Part shown: piece by piece, positions 7,215-15,000 of the stretch
How positions within the stretch are numbered: position 1 is the stretch's first letter
Layout: every line of letters starts with the position of its first letter
Source: an uncultured bacterium
GTDB taxonomy: Bacteria > Bacillota > Clostridia > Oscillospirales > Ruminococcaceae
Direction: 5' to 3'
Assembly (NCBI GenBank): GCA_905215595.1
Contig: CAJMQZ010000031.1
Span: forward strand, 1 to 19,808
Length of the DNA stretch: 19,808 bases
Program-made: the position numbers and the translations under genes
The notes under the pieces: model-generated
What the model was told of the DNA's origin: nothing
Database searches by the model: none
Seen by the model: the letters and a program-made list of their open reading frames with translations, nothing else

Positions 7215-8119
7215 TGCGACCCTCTACCTTCTTTTTCCTCACCCGGCGCGGTGTGCGCAACTTGGGCAAGCACTGGGCTATGACCATTGCCTGCATCGCT
7301 TCTTTGAGTGTTTGTATGACCCTGAACATCTTTGCCAGCTTGGCCGAGGTGAATGTGGGCAGCATGGTGGCCTATCTGGGAAGCCAGAACGAGACAGTGG
7401 TCTATCTGGACCCCGAATGTGATGATGCCACCGCCGCACAGGTAGGCGAGACCCTTTCGGCTATGCCGGGGGTCAGCGGGGTGCAGTACGTTTCCAAGCA
7501 GGACGTGCTTGACACCTACCGCGGTTATATGCAGGATTATTCCTCCCTGTGGGATGAATTTGAGACCGACAACCCCTTTAAGGCCAACTACCGGGTCACC
7601 CTGAGCGACCTGACCCAGATGGAGCGCATGAGCGTGAAGATGCAGGCCATCCCGGGCGTTGTCAGCGTTACTGCTCCGGTGGAGATGACCAATATCTTTG
7701 TGGAGATCCAGAAAGCCGTCACCAAGGGCGGCCGCATGATCGTGCTGGTGCTGATGGTGGTCAGCATCATCACGGTGGGCAGCACCATCCGTCTGAGCGT
7801 TTTTGCCCGCCGCCGCGAGATCGAGATCATGAAGTATGTGGGTGCTACCAACCGCATGGTCACCCTGCCTTTCTTTGTGGAGGGCCTGACCATGGGTCTG
7901 ATCTCCGGTATCCTGACCGCAGCGGTCAGCCTTGGCTGCTACACCTATGTGGTCAACGCCGCCGGTGGCTTGGGCGGCATCTGGCAGATGCTCATGGGCC
8001 GCGCACTGGTGCCGGTGGCAAACGTGCTGCCGACCATCGTGGTAACAAGCCTGCTCAGCGGCGCTATCGTAGGCGGCGTGGGCAGTATGTTCTCTATCCG
8101 CAAACATCTGAATGTGTGA
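7211..8119 (+). CDS. ftsX: Cell division permease-like protein FtsX
   Basis: Membrane half of FtsEX: passes the FtsE ATP signal to an extracellular hydrolase partner. The 302-residue protein has the FtsX layout: a cytoplasmic N-terminus, a first membrane segment at about 24-45, a large extracellular loop of about 125 residues (start NVGSMVAYLGSQNETVVYLD), then three segments at roughly 175-197, 225-250 and 270-290. The short REIEIMKYVGATNRMV loop after segment two is characteristic of FtsX. AAGGAGG lies inside the end of ftsE about 8 bases before ATG. The hydrolase gene follows after 19 bases, which fits a physically interacting set. FtsX does not transport a substrate in the species studied. 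Confidence 0.94.
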   Translation: MMRPSTFFFLTRRGVRNLGKHWAMTIACIASLSVCMTLNIFASLAEVNVGSMVAYLGSQNETVVYLDPECDDATAAQVGETLSAMPGVSGVQYVSKQDVLDTYRGYMQDYSSLWDEFETDNPFKANYRVTLSDLTQMERMSVKMQAIPGVVSVTAPVEMTNIFVEIQKAVTKGGRMIVLVLMVVSIITVGSTIRLSVFARRREIEIMKYVGATNRMVTLPFFVEGLTMGLISGILTAAVSLGCYTYVVNAAGGLGGIWQMLMGRALVPVANVLPTIVVTSLLSGAIVGGVGSMFSIRKHLNV

Positions 8120-8138
8120 CCGAAAGGAGCCGCGTTTT

Positions 8139-9503
8139 ATGAGTAAAGCAATGCACGCAAAGCCCTTCCGGCTCACAGGCCCTTATACCGCCCGGCACGC
8201 CCGGCCGGAAAGCCCCCGCAGCAAGCTGATCCGTGCGGTCAGCCTTGGGCTGGCCTGTGTCTGCCTGCTGCTGACAGCCACGGTGTACCCGGCCTCGGCG
8301 GCTACCAGCAATACCAGCATGGCCAGCTTGCAGAGCAAGCTGGATAAGCTTTCCCAGTCTATCAATCAGCACAAAAAGGAGCTTTCGGACGCTAAAAAGA
8401 AGGAATCTGCCGCAAAAGCGCTGGAAAGTGAGCTGAAAGAGCGGGTCACTGTTCTGCAGGATCAGATCAGCGTGCTGGGTGGTCAGATCGCCGCGGTGCA
8501 GAACAGCATTGGCGAGAAGGAACAGCAGATCGGCGTGATGCAGACCCAGATCACGGACAAGCAGACCCAGATCGAGGAAAAGCAGAACGAGATCGATGGT
8601 CAGTGGGATGATTTCAAAAAGCACATGGCTGCCATGCAGGAGCTGCGGGACGGCGGCAGTGTGGCCATGCTCAGCGCGGTGAACGACCTGTACGAGCTGC
8701 TTACCTTCAACGAAGTGATGCAGGATATCTCCATCAAGGACACCGAGATCATGAACAACATGAAGTCCGCCAAGCAGGAGTTGGAGGACGATAAGGCCGC
8801 ACTGGAAGAGCAGAAGGCTGGTCTGGAAGCCGAAAAGGCAGAGCTGCAAAGCCAGAAGAGTGAGTTGGACAGCCAGAACGCCCAGATGAAGGGCAAGCAG
8901 AGCGAGCTGAACAACAGCATCTCTGCGGCAAAACTTTCCGCTGCCGAGGCACAGGCGGCGCAGCAGAAGGCACAGGCAGCCATTGAATCCGACGAGTTGA
9001 ACTACGAGGCCGTGAAAAAGGAGATCCAGAAGATGATCGCAGCGGCCTCTGCCAGCAAACCGCAGCTGAGCTTTAGCGGTTTTGCCTGCCCGCTGAAGAG
9101 TTACAGCCGCATCTCCAGCGAGTACGGCTGGCGCAAGAACCCTGTCTCCGGCGTGAACAAGCTCCATGCCGGCATCGACTTTGCGGCAGCCGGCGGCACG
9201 CCTATCTACGCAGCCGCCAGCGGCTATGTGCAGGTGGCAGGCTGGTCTACCGGCGGCTATGGCAACTACGTTATCATCTACCACGGCAAAATGTCCGATG
9301 GCAATACCTATACCACCCTGTACGCGCATATGCGCTCGGTGGCTACCAGTGCAGGCAAGTATGTGAAGCAGGGCGAACTGATCGGTTATGTGGGCACCAC
9401 CGGCAATTCCACTGGCAACCACCTGCATCTGGAGGTGTGGAAGGGCGGCTCCAAGGCCAACGCCGTGAACCCCCGCAGCTGCATCCCCATTCCCCACAAC
9501 TAA
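8139..9503 (+). CDS. Secreted coiled-coil M23 (LytM) endopeptidase, likely FtsEX partner
   Basis: Predicted peptidoglycan endopeptidase of 454 residues. A basic N-terminal region of about 30 residues precedes a hydrophobic signal (VSLGLACVCLLLTATVYPASA, cleavage near 54). Residues 58-300 are a long coiled coil rich in Gln, Glu, Lys and Ala, with a break near 170-200. The C-terminal M23 domain (about 315-450) keeps all metal and catalytic residues: His343 and Asp347 in HAGID, His397 in YAHM, and His428/His430 in HLHLE. The layout, coiled coil then hydrolase beside ftsX, matches PcsB, CwlO and EnvC, the FtsEX-controlled factors of other bacteria, although their catalytic domains differ and EnvC is degenerate. 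Here the site looks intact. ATG 8139 is preceded by AAAGGAG at 8123-8129; an upstream in-frame ATG at 8112 overlaps ftsX and lacks a ribosome site. Confidence 0.93.
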   Translation: MSKAMHAKPFRLTGPYTARHARPESPRSKLIRAVSLGLACVCLLLTATVYPASAATSNTSMASLQSKLDKLSQSINQHKKELSDAKKKESAAKALESELKERVTVLQDQISVLGGQIAAVQNSIGEKEQQIGVMQTQITDKQTQIEEKQNEIDGQWDDFKKHMAAMQELRDGGSVAMLSAVNDLYELLTFNEVMQDISIKDTEIMNNMKSAKQELEDDKAALEEQKAGLEAEKAELQSQKSELDSQNAQMKGKQSELNNSISAAKLSAAEAQAAQQKAQAAIESDELNYEAVKKEIQKMIAAASASKPQLSFSGFACPLKSYSRISSEYGWRKNPVSGVNKLHAGIDFAAAGGTPIYAAASGYVQVAGWSTGGYGNYVIIYHGKMSDGNTYTTLYAHMRSVATSAGKYVKQGELIGYVGTTGNSTGNHLHLEVWKGGSKANAVNPRSCIPIPHN

Positions 9504-9531
9504 TAAGCAACGCAAGGAGTCTGGTTGATCT

Positions 9532-9639
9532 ATGAACGAACAAAAACGCAAGCGCGTGCTGCGCATCGGCTGCCTGGTTCTGGCAGGGGTGTTTGTACTC
9601 TCGCTGCTGGGCAGCATCCTTATGATGTTGCCGCTCTGA
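9532..9639 (+). CDS. 35-residue single-pass membrane miniprotein
   Basis: A small ORF lies in the gap between the M23 and S41 genes and fills most of it. The predicted product has a basic start (MNEQKRKRVLR) followed by about 22 hydrophobic residues to the end (from IGCLVLAG to MMLPL), so it is essentially one membrane helix with the N-terminus inside. AAGGAG (9514-9519) lies 12 bases before ATG, and its TGA is 16 bases before the next gene. Size and pattern (Lys/Arg-rich head, helix, Ser-Leu-Leu-Gly then Met-rich end) recall Prli42-like stressosome miniproteins of Firmicutes, but the resemblance is by eye only and no stressosome gene is present here. It could be an adaptor for the adjacent protease or for FtsEX. 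Confidence 0.72.
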   Translation: MNEQKRKRVLRIGCLVLAGVFVLSLLGSILMMLPL

Positions 9640-9655
9640 CCGGGAGGAAAAAACC

Positions 9656-11020
9656 ATGAACCGTAAAATTTCTTTGGGTATGGCGGTCACTATCGTGATC
9701 CTTGCCATGACCGTGACCTTTTCCATCACGATGCTCATCGCCATGCGTCTGTTCGACAGCACGGTCAACAGCGTAAAAGAAAAGGAAAGTATGTACAACA
9801 AGATCGCTGAGGTGGACCGCTACGTCCGCAGCAACGATTACTACACCATCGATGAGGCCACCCTGTACGACCGCCTGACCGCCGGTTATCTGCTGGGTAC
9901 GGGCGACAAGTACGCCCGCTACTACACTGCCAACGCCTACACCGAACTGATGAACATCCAGAGCGGCAAGATTTTGGGCATCGGCGTGGAACTTGGCATC
10001 GACCAGACCGGTTACGCCAAGGTGACCCGTGTCTACGATGGCTCTCCTGCACAGGAAGCAGGCATCGCCGTGGGCGACTACATTACCACCGTGGGCGATA
10101 CCGATGTCAAAAGCCTGTCCGGTGCAGATGCTGTGTACAAAGCCTTGCAGGGCGAGGCCGGCACTACCGTTACCGTGACATGGCTGGACAGCACTGCCGC
10201 CAGTAAAACCGCTGAGCTGACCCATTCCGGCTACACCAGCACTACCGTGGATTACCAGCTGCTGGACAATGTGGGCTATATCCGCATCCGCCAGTTCGAC
10301 GGCACTACCCCCAGTGAGTTGGACTACGCCCTGCGCACCCTGACGGCAAACGGCGCGGCCAGTCTGGTGTTTGACCTGCGGGATAACGGCGGCGGCATTC
10401 TGGAAGATGCTGTCAACTGCATTGACCTGATCGCCCCGGAGGGCACTGTGGCCTACGCCGAGGATAAAAACGGCAGCCGCACCGTCATCGGCAGCAGCGA
10501 TGCCGAAAGTGCCGTCAGCCTGCCGATGGTCTGTCTGGTTAACGGCAACACCGCCAGCGCAGCCGAACTGTTCGCAGCCACCCTGCGCACTATGAACGGT
10601 GCCCGTCTGGTGGGTACCACCACCATGGGCAAGGGCACGATTCAAAGCAGCCCGCAGCGCCTGTCGGATGGCAGCGCCGTGGTCATCACGGTGGCAAAGC
10701 TGGTCTGCGGCGACGGCAGCTGCTTTGACGGCACCGGCCTGACGGTGGATGTGGAGCGCGCTTTGAGCACAGAGGAAGCGACGAACTTCTACGACTATAC
10801 TCCCCAGACCGACCCGCAGGTGCAGCGCGCTGTCAGCGCTGCCCAGCAGCTGAGCGGAACGACTACGCTGGCAGGCGCAAGCTCTGCCGCCGCAGCAGAC
10901 AGCGCTGCTTCCTCTGCCGCAGCAGACAATACCGCCCCCGCAGAAGCTGCGGAGGGAGAGCCCGCCGAGGGTGAGACTGCTGCGTCTGAGCCGGAAACGG
11001 CTGCGAGCACAGCGGAGTGA
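9656..11020 (+). CDS. S41-family C-terminal processing protease (CtpA/CtpB-like)
   Basis: A membrane-anchored serine protease of 454 residues that would act outside the membrane. An N-terminal signal anchor (about 8-31) is followed by a short helical region, a PDZ domain (about 105-180, LGIGVELGIDQTG to KALQGEAGTTVTV) and the S41 domain. The catalytic residues are intact: Ser301 in NGNTASAAE, Lys326 and Gln330 in MGKGTIQ. The last 55 residues are a low-complexity Ala/Ser/Glu tail, not needed for catalysis in known relatives. GGGAGGAAA stands just before ATG 9656. Known relatives cleave signalling proteins (B. subtilis CtpB) or degrade M23 endopeptidases (Pseudomonas CtpA), so the adjacent M23 protein is a natural candidate substrate; that link is inferred from position. 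Confidence 0.93.
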   Translation: MNRKISLGMAVTIVILAMTVTFSITMLIAMRLFDSTVNSVKEKESMYNKIAEVDRYVRSNDYYTIDEATLYDRLTAGYLLGTGDKYARYYTANAYTELMNIQSGKILGIGVELGIDQTGYAKVTRVYDGSPAQEAGIAVGDYITTVGDTDVKSLSGADAVYKALQGEAGTTVTVTWLDSTAASKTAELTHSGYTSTTVDYQLLDNVGYIRIRQFDGTTPSELDYALRTLTANGAASLVFDLRDNGGGILEDAVNCIDLIAPEGTVAYAEDKNGSRTVIGSSDAESAVSLPMVCLVNGNTASAAELFAATLRTMNGARLVGTTTMGKGTIQSSPQRLSDGSAVVITVAKLVCGDGSCFDGTGLTVDVERALSTEEATNFYDYTPQTDPQVQRAVSAAQQLSGTTTLAGASSAAAADSAASSAAADNTAPAEAAEGEPAEGETAASEPETAASTAE

Positions 11021-11047
11021 ACCCCACGATCCTGAACCATAAACACC

Positions 11048-11080
11048 AAAAAGGCTGCTGCGTTCTGCAACAGCCTTTTT
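11048..11080 (+). terminator. Terminator or attenuator between the S41 protease gene and rsmA
   Basis: AAAAAGGCTG (11048-11057) pairs perfectly with CAGCCTTTTT (11071-11080), and an inner TGC/GCA extends the stem. The T-run is immediate. It ends only about 5 bases before the rsmA ribosome site and 20 bases before its ATG, with no obvious promoter in between, so it may limit rather than abolish read-through into rsmA. Confidence 0.8.
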
Positions 11081-11100
11081 CTGAGAAAGGAAATGACCCT

Positions 11101-11952
11101 ATGCCGGAACTGACCGACCTTTCTGTGATCCGTGCCCTGTGCGAAAAATACGATTTTGCACTTTCCAAGGGCTTTGGGCAGAACTTTATCATCAACCCGG
11201 GCATCCCCACCAAGATCGTGGATGCCAGCGGGGTAGACAAGCGCTACGGTGTCATCGAGATCGGCCCCGGCATCGGTGTGCTGACCAAGGAGCTGGCAAA
11301 GCGCGCCGCCAAGGTGGTGTCCATCGAGGTGGACGAGCGTTTGCCGCCCTTGCTGGCCGAGACCATGGCCGGGGTGGACAACTTCAAGCTGGTGTTACAG
11401 GATGTGCTGAAGGTGGACCTGAAAGCTCTCATTGCCGAGGAGTTCCCGGGGATGCCGGTGGCAGTGTGCGCAAACCTGCCCTACTACATCACCAGCCCCA
11501 TCGTGATGAAGCTGCTGGGCGACCGCCTGCCCATCGAGAGCCTGACCGTTATGGTGCAGAAGGAAGCCGCCGACCGTCTGGCCGCCGTGCCCGGCACCCG
11601 CGCTTCCAGCGCCATCAGCTGCGCGGTGAACTACTACGCCACCTCCAAGCTGATGTTCACCGCTGCACCGGGCAGCTTTTACCCCGCCCCCAAGGTGACC
11701 AGCGCCGTGGTGCGCATGGATATCCGCCCCACCCCCGCCGTGCAGGTGGAGGACGAGGCGGGCTACTTTGCGCTGGTGCGCGCCGCCTTTGGGCAGCGCC
11801 GCAAGACCGCTGCCAATGCCATTGCAGGCGGGCTGAACCTGCCCAAGGAGAAGGTCATTGCCGCCATCGAGGCCGCAGGTTTTGATGCCCGCATCCGCCC
11901 GGAAGCCCTGACGCTGGAGGACTTTGCCAAGATCCAGCAGGCACTGGGCTGA
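11101..11952 (+). CDS. rsmA: 16S rRNA (adenine1518-N6/adenine1519-N6)-dimethyltransferase
   Basis: Also called KsgA. It dimethylates two adjacent adenosines near the 3' end of 16S rRNA using S-adenosylmethionine, late in small-subunit assembly; loss gives kasugamycin resistance. The 283-residue protein has the family hallmarks: KGFGQNFIIN near the N-terminus (about 23-32), the SAM-binding EIGPGIGVLT (53-62), acidic SIEVDERL, the NLPYYITSPI motif (125-134) at the catalytic site, and a C-terminal helical domain with FGQRRKTAANA. I chose ATG 11101 because GAAAGGAAA lies just upstream and homology begins there. The longer GTG start at 11017 would translate through the terminator hairpin and overlap the protease stop codon. 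A bidirectional terminator follows. Confidence 0.96.
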   Translation: MPELTDLSVIRALCEKYDFALSKGFGQNFIINPGIPTKIVDASGVDKRYGVIEIGPGIGVLTKELAKRAAKVVSIEVDERLPPLLAETMAGVDNFKLVLQDVLKVDLKALIAEEFPGMPVAVCANLPYYITSPIVMKLLGDRLPIESLTVMVQKEAADRLAAVPGTRASSAISCAVNYYATSKLMFTAAPGSFYPAPKVTSAVVRMDIRPTPAVQVEDEAGYFALVRAAFGQRRKTAANAIAGGLNLPKEKVIAAIEAAGFDARIRPEALTLEDFAKIQQALG

Positions 11953-12004
11953 GCAAAAAGCAGTATGGTCGGTGGGCGGTGGCTCACTGAAAAAAGATTG
12001 CAAA

Positions 12005-12053
12005 AAACCCGGAACCTTTTCAGAGCCGCAAGGGCTCAAAAGGTTCCGGGTTT
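12005..12053. terminator. Bidirectional terminator between convergent rsmA and the pectinase gene
   Basis: AAACCCGGAACCTTTT (12005-12020) pairs perfectly with AAAAGGTTCCGGGTTT (12038-12053); inside, GAGCC/GGCTC (12023-12027, 12033-12037) closes a GCAAG loop. Together this is a 16-bp stem plus a 5-bp top stem. A-rich DNA precedes it and T's end it, so it can serve rsmA on the plus strand and the large minus-strand gene ending at 12090. Confidence 0.88.
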
Positions 12054-12089
12054 CTGCGTTTAATGGTTATGTGGCAGCTTTTGCCTTAC

Positions 12090-15000
12090 TCAGAAGGGGA
12101 AGATGCTGACGATACGGTTCCATGCAGCCTTGAGCGGGGAACCGGAGGAGACGCCGCTGGTGGTCAGCTGCACATCGCTGAAGGTGACGTTGGCGTTGCG
12201 GGCAACGTAGAAGCCGACATAGATGTAATCAGAGTCCACAGCGGTCAGGGCGTAGTCGAAACCGGCAGAAGCAGTCTCATTATCACCGTAGGTCAGGGTG
12301 AAGCCATCGGCAGTGCCCACAAGCTTCAGGTCTACGGTATCGCCTACGCTGTACTTCGCGGTCGCGGCGGGGCCGTCGTACAGCGCGCCACTCTTGCGGC
12401 CGAAGCAGTTGACAGCGCCCTGATTCCGGGTGCCCACAGCCACATAATCGCCCATGGGGTCGGAGATGCTGGTGTCAACGTACATCTCATCGCGCGCCAT
12501 CAGGCCGAAGGAAACCTGATTGTTCTTGGCAAGCTGATTCACGGTGGCCTTGGCGGTCAGGGTGAAGTTAGTGCCGGCGGGCAGCTGGACGTAGTACATC
12601 ATCAGGCCGTCCACCGTGGATGCAATCTTGCCGCGGTTGTTGGCAACGCCCAGCGTGATGTTCTGGCCATCGACAGCGGCGGTGAAATCGCCGCCGGAGA
12701 TCTTGTCGTCACCGCCCACGTTGCCGAAGGCAGAGCCATTCCATACCGTGCCGTTGGCATCGGTAAAGGCAGGCCACAGCTTGCTGGTCTGGGTAGGTGC
12801 GGCGTAGCTGGAGGGCACATAGTCCGGGTTTGCGGCATCGCCGTAGAACTGCTTGTAGGTGGGCTTTGCTTTGTTCCGATTGTAAGCGCCCAGCGGGGTG
12901 TCGGCGGTAAGCTGAGCAATGAGCCATGCGTTCAGCTTTGCGCCGTAGCTGTTGGTGTGGGTCAGGTCAAGGCCGGTGGGGGAGAGCTTGCCGCGCTTAT
13001 CGGCCTTAGCGCCGGTAAAGCTGTGGGTGTACTGCGCCTTTTTGCCCATAGCAATGTTTTCGTTGATGGTTGCATCGGTCAGGTCCACGCAGATGAGGTG
13101 CAGTTCGCTGCACATATCGCGGATGGCCTGTGCGTAGTCACCGCCCTCATAGACGGCATCACCGATGGTGACGGTGGTAGTCTTGTGGCCGGAAGCACTG
13201 TCATAGCTGGCCTTGGTGTTCGCCTCGGTCAGGCGGGCAATGGGGGTGCAAACCACGGGGATGACGCCGCGCTCCAGTGCGGGCTGGATGTAGTTGACAT
13301 AAAGGCTGTTGGCAAAGGAACCCTCGGTCTTGTAGTCGCCGTTGGGGTTGGTGTAGCGGGCAGGCTCGGTCTTTTCGTCGTTGTGGCCAAAGCCGATGAG
13401 CAGGAACTTGTCCCCGGCGGCATCGCCCAGTGCGGGCACGGTATCGGAGCCCTTCAGCAGGGTGGTGTAGTTGGCCATGCCGGTAAAATCCTTGCTGGAT
13501 GCGCCGGAAACGGCCAGATTGTAGACGTTGGCGTTGAAGTAGTTCTCAAGCTCCTCGCCGTAGCCCTCGCGGGGGAGGTAGTAGCTGTCGTTGAAGGGGG
13601 AAACGGTGGAGTCGCCCACCACCCAGAAGGTAGCCTTGGGTGCCTCTGCCTGACCCCACACAGCGCCGCGCGCACCGGCATCGGTGGCAGCCAGACCCTC
13701 GGCGGTGAGCAGCAGCAGGCCGTGCATATCAATGCTGCCGTCTGCGTTGCGGGTGGGGGCAACGGAGGTATCCAGACTCTGGAACCAGCTCTCCTTCACC
13801 GTGACGGTGTTGGTGGATTTGTTATGGCTGGTCTGGGTCTCGGCGTCCCAGTAGAAGTTGTCCGGGCCGTAGACGGCGGTGCTGCTCTGGCTCTGGAGCG
13901 CCAGCTGCTCCTTGCCGTCCGTGCCCTTACGGAAGGAGAGGACATCATCGGCAACGTAGTCGGTCACGGCAGACTTGTTGCCGGTGTACAGCGCAACGTT
14001 ATAGCCCTCGTTGTTGTAGGAGGTGGAGTTGTACACCTTCACGTCCGGGCAGGAGTTGGAGTCGATGCCCTTGGCGGCGTTGTCGTAGGAGATGGAGTTG
14101 AGCAGCTTGTGATTGCCGGGCAGGTTGGTGCCGCCCATCTTGAAGCCGTTGCCGTTGCCTGCTTCGACAGTGGTGGCAACATTGCCAAAGCTCAAATTGC
14201 CGTTTGCGTCACAGGTAACGGTGGGAAATTGCAGCGGCTGCTTTTTGACCGGCTCTGCGGCCAGCATCAGGTAGCCGTTTTTGTAGGCTACGCAGTTCTG
14301 GATGGTGACAGCGCCGATGGAACCGGTGGCAGCCTTGGCAAACAGGTCCCAGCCGTCGTCAGCGTTGTAGGCGGCGATGCAGCCGTCAAACACGTTGCCC
14401 TCGCCGGTGGTCAGCTTGGCGGCAAAGCCGTCGGCATCTTCCATGGCGCGGTCGGCATTGTTCATGGAGGTGCAGTTCCTGATGGTGTTGTAGCTGGGCC
14501 ACAGTGCCTTGTTGTCCGTAGACAGGCCGGAGACCTGCAAGCCGGTGTTGCCGTTGTTGTAGAAGTTCATCTGCTCCAGCACGCAATGGCTGCCGGCCAG
14601 CTGCATACCCTTGAAACCGTCTTTGGTGTTGGTGACGTTCAGTTTGCTGATGTTCCAGTAGTTGCCCCAGACGCTGAAACCGGTGCCCACGCCGCCAAAG
14701 TCCAGCGTGGCGTAGCTGCCGTCTGCGGTGGTCAGGGTGATGGATGCCTCGGCGGTGCCGTCACGGCCGCGCTCTACTTTCAGCTCACCGGTCAGGGCAT
14801 AGGTGCCGCCTGCCAGCTGAATGGTCTGGCCTGCGGCGGCGTAGTTCAGCGCGGTCTGCAGGTCTACGGCGTCCGCAGCGCTGGTGCCGTTATGGGCTGC
14901 GCTGCCGTCCGGAGTGACCACGATAACGCCGTTTGCGCCCAATGCCCGCAGTGAGACCTTCTTTTCAATAGTGGCGGCCTTGTAGCTGCTCAGCTTTTCA

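Noticed and set aside
8094..9617. 507-codon minus-strand frame opposite the M23 gene
   Set aside because: Leu-rich reading produced by the reverse of coiled-coil codons (CAG/GAG to CTG/CTC); not a membrane protein gene.
11017..11100. Longer GTG start for rsmA overlapping the protease stop codon
   Set aside because: The extra 28 residues would be encoded by a terminator hairpin and do not look like the RsmA N-terminus; ATG 11101 has a good ribosome site.
12063..14954. 963-codon plus-strand open frame opposite the pectinase
   Set aside because: It is antisense to a protein with clear signal peptide, lyase and esterase motifs. Its translation is Gly/Val/Ala-rich with no domain, and it arises from GC-biased third positions.
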